This document shows, one piece after another, positions 19,325-28,459 of a DNA stretch of 64,000 nucleotides; position 1 is the stretch's first letter, and every line of letters starts with the position of its first letter. The stretch is from Bacteroidales bacterium (lineage in GTDB: Bacteria; Bacteroidota; Bacteroidia; Bacteroidales; JAADGE01). A program made the translations under genes and the position numbers. The notes beneath the pieces are model-generated. The model made no database searches, had not been told where the DNA came from, and was given only the letters and a program-made list of their open reading frames with translations. The stretch is taken from contig JAKISF010000009.1 of NCBI GenBank assembly GCA_021648725.1, positions 44,131 to 108,130 on the forward strand. The letters run 5' to 3'.

Positions 19325-20230
19325 TTAAAAATAACCTTCTTTTTTTCTGTCTTCCATTGCTGTTTCGGAACGTTTATCATCAAATCGTTGTCCTCTTTCT
19401 GTTGTTCTTTCTGCTGCTATTTCGTCAATAATGTCTTCCAAATTATCAGCTTTTGATTGTGTAAGTCCTGTATTTGTAATATCCCCTATTGTTCTGCAAC
19501 GAACATCTAAGACTTCGGATTTTTCATTAGGTTTCAGTTGCATAAATGAAGCTGCAGCTAACAACACACCGTCTCGTTTAAATACTTCTCTTCTGTGAGT
19601 GAAATATAAAGTCGGAATTTCAATGTTTTCCATATAAATATATTGCCAAACATCAAGTTCTGTCCAATTACTGATAGGAAATACCCTGAAATGTTCACCC
19701 ATTCTTTTTTTACCGTTAAATAAATTCCAAAGTTCAGGTCTTTGATTTTTAGGATCCCATTGTCCGAACTCGTCTCGGTGTGAGAAAAAGCGTTCCTTTG
19801 CTCTTGCTTTTTCTTCATCACGCCTTCCTCCGCCCATTGCCGCATCAAACTTATTTTCTTCAATTGCTTCAAGCAATGTTGTAGTTTGCAGCACATTACG
19901 ACTTGCATTATAGCCGGTTTCTTCTTGTGCTTTTCCTTCGTCAATTGTTTTTTGAACTGAGCCTACATACAATTTTACTCCGTATTTTTCAACGAGGTCG
20001 TCTCTGAACTTAATTGTTTCATCAAAATTGTGACCGGTATCAATATGCAACAAAGGAATAGGTACTTTTGCAGGATAGAAAGCTTTTCTGGCTAAATGAA
20101 ACATTATAATGGAATCTTTTCCGCCGGAAAACAAAATAACGGGGTTATCGAATTGTGCAGCAACTTCTCTGAATACAAAAATTGATTCTGCTTCTAATTC
20201 TCTTAAATGATTGAGGTTGTATTTATTCAT
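19325..20230 (-). CDS. cysD: Sulfate adenylyltransferase catalytic subunit CysD
   Basis: CysD forms APS from sulfate and ATP. At 301 residues it has the standard length. It belongs to the N-type ATP pyrophosphatase family with the PP-loop LFSGGKDSIIM. Other conserved segments are LLHIDTGHNF, GGGRRDEEKARAKERFFS and the C-terminal QRFDDK, EDRKKEGYF. It follows cysH by 17 bases and precedes cysN by 18, forming one operon. Confidence 0.97.
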   Translation of the reverse strand: MNKYNLNHLRELEAESIFVFREVAAQFDNPVILFSGGKDSIIMFHLARKAFYPAKVPIPLLHIDTGHNFDETIKFRDDLVEKYGVKLYVGSVQKTIDEGKAQEETGYNASRNVLQTTTLLEAIEENKFDAAMGGGRRDEEKARAKERFFSHRDEFGQWDPKNQRPELWNLFNGKKRMGEHFRVFPISNWTELDVWQYIYMENIEIPTLYFTHRREVFKRDGVLLAAASFMQLKPNEKSEVLDVRCRTIGDITNTGLTQSKADNLEDIIDEIAAERTTERGQRFDDKRSETAMEDRKKEGYF

Positions 20231-20247
20231 TTTTAAAATATATTTTC

Positions 20248-20973
20248 TTAATTTATCTTTTTAATATTAAAAGAGGGTGTTTGGTCAATATGCAATCCGC
20301 ACTCTTTTTTATCTTTGCTTTCCCACCACCAACGACCTGATCTAATATCTTCGCCTTCTTTTATTGCTCTTGTGCAAGGTGAGCAACCGATGCTTAAAAA
20401 TCCTTTATCATGCAGTTCATTATACGGTACGTTGTTTTCTTTTAAATACTCTAAAACATCATTATACGTCCAGCCTGTAAGAGGATTAAATTTTATTGTG
20501 TCAAAACTTTTGTTTTCTTCTAAAAGTGCTAATTCGGTTCTGGTAACAGATTGCTCTGCACGAAGACCGGTTATCCACAAATCAACATCTTTTAAAGCTC
20601 TTGTCAAAGGATAAACTTTTCGGATGTTGCAACATTCTTTTCTGTCTTCAATTGAATTATAAAAACTGTAAATTCCTTTTTCTGAAATCATTTTTTCAAC
20701 CTTATCTTTTTCGGGAAAAAATGCTGTTATTTTTTTGTTATATTTTTTATTTGTTATATTCCAAACTTTATAGGTTTCTTCAAACATACGTCCTGTATCA
20801 AGAGTAAAAACTTCAATAGGGATATTGTTTTTGAAAATAATATCAGTTATAACTTGGTCTTCTTGTCCGAAACTTGTGGAAAAAGCAATTTTTCCTTTAA
20901 ATTCTTTTGCAAGAAATTCAAGTTGTTCTTTTATTGATTTTAATTTTATTTGTTGTGTTAATTTTTTTATCAT
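20248..20973 (-). CDS. cysH: Assimilatory adenylyl-sulfate (APS) reductase, CysH family
   Basis: CysH reduces activated sulfate to sulfite using thioredoxin or glutaredoxin. This 241-residue protein has the PP-loop-like SFGQEDQ, the catalytic tail ECGLH and two cysteine pairs (KECCNIRK and GCSPCTRA). The CC plus CxxC pattern binds a [4Fe-4S] cluster and marks the APS-reducing group, not the PAPS group of E. coli. The start at 20973 (MIKKLTQ) is chosen because it lies 8 bases after the upstream VOC stop; an earlier in-frame start at 21021 would overlap that gene by 40 bases. No sulfite reductase follows. Confidence 0.94.
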   Translation of the reverse strand: MIKKLTQQIKLKSIKEQLEFLAKEFKGKIAFSTSFGQEDQVITDIIFKNNIPIEVFTLDTGRMFEETYKVWNITNKKYNKKITAFFPEKDKVEKMISEKGIYSFYNSIEDRKECCNIRKVYPLTRALKDVDLWITGLRAEQSVTRTELALLEENKSFDTIKFNPLTGWTYNDVLEYLKENNVPYNELHDKGFLSIGCSPCTRAIKEGEDIRSGRWWWESKDKKECGLHIDQTPSFNIKKIN

Positions 20974-20981
20974 ATTATTAA

Positions 20982-22061
20982 TTATTTTACTCTGTTCCAA
21001 GCCAATGTTTTCAACATCCAATCAGGCAAAGCTTTTTCAGGATTTCTTTTCATTAAATTAAGATTCCAACTTAACTTTTTAATAATAGGAATTTTATGCG
21101 TTTCAACAAATTCGATTAATGTTCCGTCGGGGTCTTCTGTATATGTAAAATGTCCGGCTGCATCTCCCATATCAAATATTTTTCCTCCGGTTTCATAAAT
21201 TTCAGGATTGCTGTCTATTGTAAAAGGATGTCCGTTTTTTGCACAATGTTCTTTCAAAGCTTTCATGTTGCTTACATCAAAACAAATTTGAATGAAGCCG
21301 GGATCACCCCAATATCGCCCTTCATACATCTTTTTAGGTTCAGCATCATATATTTTCACAAGTTCAATTTGGCTTTTCCCCAACATTTTGCTGAATGCTC
21401 CTTTGCGAGCTTTGCTGTGTGATAATAATGCTCTGTCAAACTTAGAGTCTCCTCTTTTTAAACCGTTAAAATCTTCAAATATACCGTTTTCTTTATATTC
21501 AACAACATCGTATCCTAAAACATCGGAATAAAATTTTATTGATTTATCAATATCCGTTACTCCGATTATTGCTCCGTAAACACCGCCGTTTACTGAATCG
21601 TTTTTTGCAAAAACAGAATCTTCTTCCACAACTTCAAAAATATTGTTGTAAGGGTCTTCGAAAAAGAAATGTTTATTTCCTGCAGGGTCTTTTACAAGTT
21701 TGCTTAAAAGGTTAATGTTTTTTTCTTTAAAGTTGCTGTAAGCAAACTCAATATTTTTACTTTTAATTTTTGCGGCAAATATTCCTAAATCGCCAATTTG
21801 AATCTCAAAATCAGCATGTTGCGGCTCTCTTGTAAGATGTTGCCATACTTCTAAACCTCCGCCGCCCTGAATATTAAGTGCAATTATTGCATGTCTTTTT
21901 TGTGGTTTGTTTCCGGTATAACGTAACATTTTTTCAGCAGTGCCGAGATCATCAACAACAGGAATGTTAAAATCTAAATTTTCTCGATACCATTTCCATG
22001 AAATGTTAATATCTGTTACCCCTATTCCTACTTGCTGTATTCCGCTTATGATGTGCTTCAT
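20982..22061 (-). CDS. Two-domain VOC (glyoxalase/dioxygenase fold) protein, unknown substrate
   Basis: This 359-residue protein has two tandem vicinal oxygen chelate domains. The first begins ISGIQQVGIGVTDINISWKW (residue ~4) and includes HFFFEDPYNNIFEVVE. The second begins YGAIIGVTDIDKSIKFY (residue ~170) and ends with YTEDPDGTLIEFVETH. The His/Glu pattern resembles metal-dependent VOC enzymes. The C-terminal 35 residues are a basic tail ending in LAWNRVK. It is the first gene of the cysH-cysD-cysN operon and diverges from the alpha-oxoamine synthase gene. Its consistent position suggests a step or a protective role in the same sulfur-lipid pathway; the reaction is not known to me. Confidence 0.8.
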   Translation of the reverse strand: MKHIISGIQQVGIGVTDINISWKWYRENLDFNIPVVDDLGTAEKMLRYTGNKPQKRHAIIALNIQGGGGLEVWQHLTREPQHADFEIQIGDLGIFAAKIKSKNIEFAYSNFKEKNINLLSKLVKDPAGNKHFFFEDPYNNIFEVVEEDSVFAKNDSVNGGVYGAIIGVTDIDKSIKFYSDVLGYDVVEYKENGIFEDFNGLKRGDSKFDRALLSHSKARKGAFSKMLGKSQIELVKIYDAEPKKMYEGRYWGDPGFIQICFDVSNMKALKEHCAKNGHPFTIDSNPEIYETGGKIFDMGDAAGHFTYTEDPDGTLIEFVETHKIPIIKKLSWNLNLMKRNPEKALPDWMLKTLAWNRVK

Positions 22062-22161
22062 TTAATGTTCCTGTTTAAAATAATTCGCAAAGATAATAAT
22101 TTACATTCTTACATAAAAAATTAACTTTCGATTATCATTCATTTAAGAAAAAAGTTTTTTT

Positions 22162-22169
22162 TATATTTG
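22162..22169 (+). promoter_or_regulatory. -7 box (TATATTTG) ahead of the alpha-oxoamine synthase
   Basis: TATATTTG fits the TAnnTTTG consensus and lies 43 bases before the GTG start. No clear TTTG lies at the -33 position. The 151-base gap to the divergent VOC gene must hold promoters for both directions. Confidence 0.45.
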
Positions 22170-22212
22170 CAAATTCCTAATTAAAAGTAAGTATTAATAT
22201 AAAAACGAAATC

Positions 22213-23436
22213 GTGGATATTTTCAAAAAATTAGACACATCAAAAACCGACTTGGGTAAATACCAAGCATCAGTACACGGATATATGACTTTTCCGAAAC
22301 TTGAAGGAGAAATCGGACCGGTAATGAAATTTCAAGGAAAAGATGTAATTACATGGAGTGTAAATAATTATTTGGGTTTAGCAAATACTCCGGAAGTAAG
22401 AAAAGCAGATGCAGATGCAGCTGCAAAATACGGAATGGCATATCCTATGGGAGCAAGAATGATGACCGGAAATACAAAATACCACGAAGAACTGGAGCAA
22501 GCTCTTGCAGATTTTGTCAGTAAAGAAAGCGGTTATTTATTAAATTACGGTTACCAAGGAATGGTTTCGATAATTGACTCTTTGGTAGACAGAAATGATG
22601 TAATAGTTTATGACTCAGACTCTCATGCTTGCATCTTAGACGGAGCAAGATTACATATGGGCAAACGTTTTGTGTTTAAACATAACGATATGGATAGTTT
22701 GGACAAACAACTTGCTCATGCAACTAAATACTTGGAAGGTAATGATAAAGGCGGAATTTTAGTTATTACGGAAGGTGTTTTCGGAATGGAAGGAGATTTA
22801 GGCAACCTGAAAGCAATAACTGATTTTAAAGATAAATACGATTTCAGATTATTTATCGATGATGCACACGGAATAGGCACAATGGGTAAAACAGGTGCAG
22901 GAACAGGAGAACATTTCGGTGTTCAAGATAAAATTGATGTGTATTTCGGAACTTTTGCAAAAGCTTTCGCAGGAATTGGAGGTTTTGTTGCAAGCAATAA
23001 ACAAATAATTGATTATTTGCGATATACAATGCGTTCACAAATTTTTGCAAAATCATTGCCGATGCCTATGGTTCTGGGAGCATTTAAACGTCTTGAAATG
23101 CTCAGAGATGAACCTAAACACAAAAAGAAACTTTGGGATATAGTTAATGCTCTTCAAAAAGGTTTAAAAGATAACGGTTTTAATCTTGGTGTTACAGAAT
23201 CTCCTGTTACTCCTGTATTCTTTGAGGGAGATGATACTATAGTAATAAAAATTACAAAAGATTTAAGAGAAAACTACGGTATTTTTTGCTCTGCTGTTGT
23301 TTACCCCGTTATTCCGAAAGGTAAAATAATGTTAAGATTAATACCTACTGCTTCACATACACAAGAACACGTTGACATTACAATAAAAGCATTTTCTGAA
23401 ATTAAGGTGAAATTGCAAAACGGAATGTATGATTAA
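22213..23436 (+). CDS. Alpha-oxoamine synthase, candidate cysteate acyltransferase (capnine synthesis)
   Basis: This 407-residue PLP enzyme belongs to the alpha-oxoamine synthase family (serine palmitoyltransferase, KBL, BioF). It shows the substrate loop NNYLGLA, the dipeptide and PLP ring contact DSHACILDGAR, the aspartate motif DDAHGIGTMG and the Schiff-base lysine Lys250 in TFAKAFAG. Family members condense an amino acid with an acyl thioester and lose CO2. In Bacteroidota such enzymes make sphingolipid bases (serine) or capnine, the sulfonolipid base (cysteate). The sulfite-producing operon opposite favours cysteate. The start is GTG at 22213; no ATG is nearby. A hairpin terminator follows. 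Confidence 0.85.
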   Translation: MDIFKKLDTSKTDLGKYQASVHGYMTFPKLEGEIGPVMKFQGKDVITWSVNNYLGLANTPEVRKADADAAAKYGMAYPMGARMMTGNTKYHEELEQALADFVSKESGYLLNYGYQGMVSIIDSLVDRNDVIVYDSDSHACILDGARLHMGKRFVFKHNDMDSLDKQLAHATKYLEGNDKGGILVITEGVFGMEGDLGNLKAITDFKDKYDFRLFIDDAHGIGTMGKTGAGTGEHFGVQDKIDVYFGTFAKAFAGIGGFVASNKQIIDYLRYTMRSQIFAKSLPMPMVLGAFKRLEMLRDEPKHKKKLWDIVNALQKGLKDNGFNLGVTESPVTPVFFEGDDTIVIKITKDLRENYGIFCSAVVYPVIPKGKIMLRLIPTASHTQEHVDITIKAFSEIKVKLQNGMYD

Positions 23437-23457
23437 AATCAAATCGGAAGAATAAAA

Positions 23458-23490
23458 AAAGCTGACAAAATTTAATATGTCAGCTTTTTT
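23458..23490. terminator. Bidirectional terminator between the synthase and plug genes
   Basis: A perfect 10-bp stem (AAAGCTGACA at 23458-23467 with TGTCAGCTTT at 23478-23487) has a 10-base loop and ends in a T-run. The A-run before the stem allows it to work for the convergent plug protein gene as well. Confidence 0.85.
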
Positions 23491-24767
23491 TATATCCTTT
23501 TTAAAGAATTTACAATTTTGTATCCTATCAATTCATCATACTGATTTGCAGGATTTCTGAAATAAACATAAATTACATAATTATTTTCTGTTTGATAGTG
23601 ATTTCCTTCCGCATAAGAAAAGTCAATATTCTTGTTTTCATCATTTACAAAAACATATTGATAATTATAAAAACCCTGTTTTAACAACATTCTTAATTTA
23701 TAAGATTGTTCGGAATAATCATAATACATTTCATTATTCTTATCATTATTCCAATCTGACAAAGCACCGAAAACATAAAACTTACCTGACACAACAGGAT
23801 TATTATATTGTAATTTAAAATCAACATATACGTATTCCGCTTCAAGCTTATCATCACTTATATTATCTGCCGTTATTAACATTTCACCATTAATATCCTC
23901 TGCATAGGAATATGTATTAAAAGCCTCTCTTTTTTCACTTACTAACTCAAAAATATAATATGGCTCATTGTATTTTATTGTACTGATTCTGTCATTTACA
24001 TATTTCGTATTCTTAACATTAAAATAACGGTATTCATTTCCTCCCTTAAATCTAAGCAATCTAGGGTTATTATACTCATATAAATTACCTTTAATATAAT
24101 CCGGTTTTATATTGCTTATGTTAATTTCAGGAATATTATTCTGATAAATTATAACTTTTAAATTATCCTGAGAATCAAAAACAGATTGCAACTTATCGTT
24201 TAGCGTAAATACAAGTTCTTGCGAATCATCAATAGTATTTACAACAGAAGAACGTTTTACTTCAGCATCAATATCGACTTTAGAATCAACAACAAAAAAT
24301 CTTCTGCTGAATACAATTTCTTCTCTGTCAAAATTTTCATAAACAAGCAAAATATAATTCCCTGATAATTTAGGCATAACATCTTCATTCGGGAATAAAA
24401 GTTCAAAATGTCTGTAAAAAACCAAAGTATTAAAAGAATCTTCAAAATCTTCAACTTGATTTTCCTCAAATCCCTCAATATATTCAATAGAATTCAAATT
24501 TGAAGGTTCCCAGTCAGAGTTGCAATGAATTATTGTATAAGAATAGTCGTTTCTTTCTTGACTCAAATCATCAAATTCTAAAAATAATTTATTCTGAACG
24601 GCTAAATCTATAATAGGGTAAGAAAATCTTTTTTCAAGTTGGTGGAATAAAATACTTTTTATATTTTCTTTATATATTCTGTTATCATATTGTAGCTCAA
24701 TCTGCGAAAAAAGAGGATTGGTAAAGAAAAGAAATATAAATAAACAGGCATTCTTTATAAAACCCAT
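23490..24767 (-). CDS. Type IX secretion system plug protein (DUF5103)
   Basis: This 425-residue exported protein has a signal peptide ending near NPLFSQ. It matches the DUF5103 family, in which a member was found as the plug that closes the SprA/Sov translocon of the type IX secretion system from the periplasmic side. Recognisable family features are the N-terminal strand LQYDNRIYKENIKS, the YSYTIIHCNSDWEPS segment and the immunoglobulin-like C-terminal part with GALSDWNNDKNNEMYY. The gene stands alone here; no sprA, porV or sorting-domain cargo is in the window. Confidence 0.82.
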   Translation of the reverse strand: MGFIKNACLFIFLFFTNPLFSQIELQYDNRIYKENIKSILFHQLEKRFSYPIIDLAVQNKLFLEFDDLSQERNDYSYTIIHCNSDWEPSNLNSIEYIEGFEENQVEDFEDSFNTLVFYRHFELLFPNEDVMPKLSGNYILLVYENFDREEIVFSRRFFVVDSKVDIDAEVKRSSVVNTIDDSQELVFTLNDKLQSVFDSQDNLKVIIYQNNIPEINISNIKPDYIKGNLYEYNNPRLLRFKGGNEYRYFNVKNTKYVNDRISTIKYNEPYYIFELVSEKREAFNTYSYAEDINGEMLITADNISDDKLEAEYVYVDFKLQYNNPVVSGKFYVFGALSDWNNDKNNEMYYDYSEQSYKLRMLLKQGFYNYQYVFVNDENKNIDFSYAEGNHYQTENNYVIYVYFRNPANQYDELIGYKIVNSLKRI

Positions 24768-24877
24768 GACATTTACGGAATAAAAATAACTATTAAATAT
24801 TACTTAATAACACAAAATATTTGCAAAAAGTATAAATATTTCATATTTTGCAATAAAATTAATATAAAAATTTGATT

Positions 24878-25573
24878 ATGGAAGGATTTATTTGTCTTGA
24901 AAAACAAGAAAGATTAGTACAATTTGAAACAGGCGGAAAAAAAATGAAAGAGCTTATTCTTTCTGATGCGAACCCTTACCCCGGATATTATTCAGAAACA
25001 CCAGCCGATACGCAGGCAACTAAGCCTAAGTATATTTTTGCCGCAATGAAACAAGGCGACGGGTGTTATGAAGATATTGTTTTAAGAGCAGGTTTTAATT
25101 TAAAAAACAAAGTTGATTATGAATTTGAAGCTAATTACGGCAGAATTTCTTTGTTTAACAAAACAAAACCGTGTGTAAGAATAAAAATAGATGATTTATC
25201 AAAAGTTCCGGAACTTATTAAACTCCTGAAAGAAGAAGGCATTCAGTTTCAGCCTGCCGAGAAAGTAAGTCCGTATGACAGTATTATCAGAATCAGAAAG
25301 CACATGAGTTTTAACAAATTAGCAGAAGATGTTTATTCCGGAGATAAAGAAAACCATTACTACATTCAAGTTTCTGAAAAATTAGAATGGAAAGATTTTG
25401 AAAAACTAATTTTATCAATAAAAAGTTCCGGAGATTTCGGTATTTTTGATGCTGCTCAAACATCATTGTACCAAAAAGATGAAATCATTGAATTTGTCAG
25501 AATATATACTAAATCATTTAAAACAGAAGATTTTGTTAAATTAAAAGATGAAATTTGCAAACGAATTTCTTAG
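24878..25573 (+). CDS. Unknown cytoplasmic protein of 231 residues
   Basis: I do not recognise this protein. It has no signal peptide or membrane helix. The N-terminus contains a conserved-looking region with SDANPYPGYYSETP and a KQGDGCYEDIVLRA segment. The middle is alternating beta/alpha (KVPELIKLLKEEGIQFQP), and the C-terminus is helical and charged. ATG at 24878 is preferred to the TTG at 24872. It stands alone between the plug gene and the SPOR operon. It is probably a real gene because the frame is long and codon use matches its neighbours. Confidence 0.7.
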   Translation: MEGFICLEKQERLVQFETGGKKMKELILSDANPYPGYYSETPADTQATKPKYIFAAMKQGDGCYEDIVLRAGFNLKNKVDYEFEANYGRISLFNKTKPCVRIKIDDLSKVPELIKLLKEEGIQFQPAEKVSPYDSIIRIRKHMSFNKLAEDVYSGDKENHYYIQVSEKLEWKDFEKLILSIKSSGDFGIFDAAQTSLYQKDEIIEFVRIYTKSFKTEDFVKLKDEICKRIS

Positions 25574-25749
25574 CTTTTTAAAAGCACCATATATAATATT
25601 AATAGAGATTGATTTTTCAGTCTCTATTTTTTTGCAATAAAAATAAAATTGATAATAAAAAGTTAATAACTTTTCATTCTAAGCCCTTTTAAGTATAAGA
25701 TTTTTTGTATTTTAGCAGATTAAATAATTCTATCTGAAAACAGAACATA

Positions 25750-28152
25750 ATGAATAATAATAATTTAATAAAAAAAATATTTTTGCCGATTGTTGTATTA
25801 CTCGCATTTATACTTAGCACATCGGAAACATCTGCTCAACAGCACGATGCATTTAATTTCGGCATCTTAAAAAATAAAAGTTACTACACAACTGTATTCT
25901 CACAAGCCGAACAAATAGAATTGGCAAAAGCTGACGAAGACTATTTAAAAGGAAAAACAGAGTTGCTTAACGCCGAAAAAAACTTTAAAAAAGCTGACGG
26001 ATATTATAAAATCTCTAAAAATTACGGAGGAAAAACAGAAAAAAAAGCAACCCGCTATGAAAAAAAAGCTATAAAAAGTGCTTTAAAGGCTTATGATTAT
26101 TTCTTCAAAGCTTCTGACAGAAAATTCCACATTTATTCTGACAAGCTTAAGAAAATGGAAAACAACAACAGTAAAAAACATTTAAAAGCCGAAGAACTCG
26201 GCATTGATGCTCGCTCAATATATATGTCGGGGACAGAATTAAATACAGAAGCAAAATCTTTAAACGGAAAAACAAAAGTAAACAAACTTGAAGAAGCATT
26301 TAACTCTCACTTAAAAGCTATTAACCAACAAGAAACAGCTTTCGGAATATTCATGAACGACACCGATGTTGAATATAATGAAACAAATGATGCAGTTACA
26401 AACAACAACGATACATCATCTGACAATAACTTAAACGACAATACCGAAAACAATTATAAACCTGACAAAGATCCCAATATTTATATCTCAAAAGAAGAAT
26501 CAATTATTGCAAAACTTAATATCAGCAATTCAGATAAATCATTGCTTGATGATGCATCCGACAAAAGAACATATGCAGAAACATTAATGAAAGAAGTAGA
26601 TGCCGATTACTTAAAAATTGATAAAATAAGAAATCAAGCCGACAATATTGATGATGAATATGAAAAAGATTTAAAAAACAAAATGGCGTCCGGTTTGGAA
26701 AAAGTTCTTTTTGAAAAAATGATTAAAGCGGCAAAACTATTTTTTGAAGCTGGTAAAATGAAATACGAAGTATATGCAAAATATCTTCCGGAAGCTCGAA
26801 ATTCAAAAAACTTTCAAGAAGGTAAAATATATGAGGACAATGCATCTTCTCTTCATTCAAAAGCATTAAAAATCTATAATAAAGCAAACTTTTATTCCGG
26901 GCATCAATCAAACCTGTATATTCAACTTATGAATGCAGTTCAAACCGAACTTTCGGCTATACAGGAACAGGAAAACGCATTCAGCACATATTTCAAACTT
27001 GAAGTTACACCTTTAGAAGAAAACGTTGAAGTTATTGTTGAAAATAATAACCAAGTTAAAACAAACGACAATAAAAATTCTTCTTCAAAGTTAACTTATA
27101 ACTACAGAGGTTCATTTGTTTATTCAAAATACAATCCCGAACCGATTCCCTTAGTCCATAAAGAAGGAATCATATTTAAAGTTCAATTAGGACTTTTTAA
27201 AGGCTTGCTTCCCCTAAAAAAATACGGAAAATATTCTCCCATAAGTTACGACACCTTTAAAAACAACCCTTACAGAAGATTTCTGCTCGGAGAATACAGA
27301 AGTTACAAAGCCGCAGAATATGTATTAAACCAAGTGGTTACAAAAGGCTTGACCGACCCTTTTATTGTTACTTATGAAAACGGAGAAAGAAAAACGGCAA
27401 CATACGGAATTTCAAAAATTGTAAGAAATGACGAATTTGAAAAAACAGAAGCAAAAGAAATGTCTTATCTTACCGGCAATGCAGTAGATATTAATACTGA
27501 AAATAACACAAATAATTATTCAGAGAATAATACCGATATTTCAATCGACAATACAAAAATCAATAAGATAAAAGAAGTTATGCAATTAGTATATTGTGTT
27601 CAATTAGGAAATTTTTCTTCCCAAAAAAAACTTGAAGATTTTAAAGGAGCTGAACCTGTATTTATTGAAAAAACCGAAACATCCTACCGATACATGACCG
27701 GAACTTTTTCAACATATAACGAAGCAAAAGAGAAATCGAAAGAATTAACAAGCAAAGGGTTTGAAGGAACATTTGTTATTGCATATTATAAAGGAGAAAA
27801 AATATCTTTAAACAAAGCAAAATCAGTTGCCGAAAATGAAACAATAGTCAACACACATACAAAAAAAGACGAAGTATATTTTGCAGTTCAAATAGGAGCT
27901 TATTCAAGTGAATTAGAGGAAAATGAAATGAATCAATTTGCAAGTGTATCAGGTAAATACAAAATAAATACAACTAAAATTGACGGCGGATTATACTTAT
28001 ACACAATAGGAAAATACAAAACTTACAAAGAAGCGGCAGAAGTTAAAGATTACATTAAAAGTATGAGTACTGACGGTTTCGTAATTGCATTTAAAAACGG
28101 AAACAGAATAAGTGCACAAGATGCAATTAAATTTCTTAAACATAATAAATAG
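25750..28152 (+). CDS. Secreted protein with duplicated helical module and three SPOR-like repeats
   Basis: This 800-residue protein has a signal peptide (ends near TSAQQ). Two related helical modules rich in Lys/Glu (about residues 55-200 and 265-415) each finish with a similar phrase (QQETAFGIFM, EQENAFSTYF), showing an internal duplication. Asn/Asp-rich linkers separate them. The C-terminal half holds three SPOR-like repeats beginning FKVQLGLFK (~475), YCVQLGNFS (~615) and FAVQIGAYS (~712). Each ends with a phrase like FIVTYENGER or FVIAFKNGNR. SPOR domains bind denuded peptidoglycan. It leads an operon with clpS and two flotillin-like genes. A smaller paralogue lies at 35865-36836. Confidence 0.85.
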   Translation: MNNNNLIKKIFLPIVVLLAFILSTSETSAQQHDAFNFGILKNKSYYTTVFSQAEQIELAKADEDYLKGKTELLNAEKNFKKADGYYKISKNYGGKTEKKATRYEKKAIKSALKAYDYFFKASDRKFHIYSDKLKKMENNNSKKHLKAEELGIDARSIYMSGTELNTEAKSLNGKTKVNKLEEAFNSHLKAINQQETAFGIFMNDTDVEYNETNDAVTNNNDTSSDNNLNDNTENNYKPDKDPNIYISKEESIIAKLNISNSDKSLLDDASDKRTYAETLMKEVDADYLKIDKIRNQADNIDDEYEKDLKNKMASGLEKVLFEKMIKAAKLFFEAGKMKYEVYAKYLPEARNSKNFQEGKIYEDNASSLHSKALKIYNKANFYSGHQSNLYIQLMNAVQTELSAIQEQENAFSTYFKLEVTPLEENVEVIVENNNQVKTNDNKNSSSKLTYNYRGSFVYSKYNPEPIPLVHKEGIIFKVQLGLFKGLLPLKKYGKYSPISYDTFKNNPYRRFLLGEYRSYKAAEYVLNQVVTKGLTDPFIVTYENGERKTATYGISKIVRNDEFEKTEAKEMSYLTGNAVDINTENNTNNYSENNTDISIDNTKINKIKEVMQLVYCVQLGNFSSQKKLEDFKGAEPVFIEKTETSYRYMTGTFSTYNEAKEKSKELTSKGFEGTFVIAYYKGEKISLNKAKSVAENETIVNTHTKKDEVYFAVQIGAYSSELEENEMNQFASVSGKYKINTTKIDGGLYLYTIGKYKTYKEAAEVKDYIKSMSTDGFVIAFKNGNRISAQDAIKFLKHNK

Positions 28153-28163
28153 TCAAAGTAAAA

Positions 28164-28442
28164 ATGTCAAAACACAAAACCTTTAATCAAGAAGATGAAG
28201 TTACTTCAGTTCAGAAATCACTAAATAAATTTCTTATACTTCATAATGATGAGTATCATACATTTGATTACGTTATCGATGCATTAATTGATGTATGCCG
28301 GCATGAAGTTGAACAAGCAGTTCAATGCACATATATTGTTCATCATAAAGGAAAAGCTGATGTAAAAAAAGGAACTTACGACTTCTTAAAACCTATGATG
28401 AAACAATTAAAAGCAAAAGATTTAAAAGCAACTATTGAATAA
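28164..28442 (+). CDS. clpS: ATP-dependent Clp protease adaptor ClpS
   Basis: ClpS delivers N-end-rule substrates to ClpAP or ClpCP. The 92-residue protein keeps the substrate-pocket residues: the Asn-Asp of LHNDEYHTFDYV and the histidine of IVHHKGKADV. Length is normal. It starts 11 bases after the SPOR protein stop and ends 17 bases before the first flotillin-like gene, so it is translated from the same operon. That link with envelope scaffold proteins is unusual. Confidence 0.9.
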   Translation: MSKHKTFNQEDEVTSVQKSLNKFLILHNDEYHTFDYVIDALIDVCRHEVEQAVQCTYIVHHKGKADVKKGTYDFLKPMMKQLKAKDLKATIE

Positions 28443-28459
28443 TATTAAATTAAATGTAA

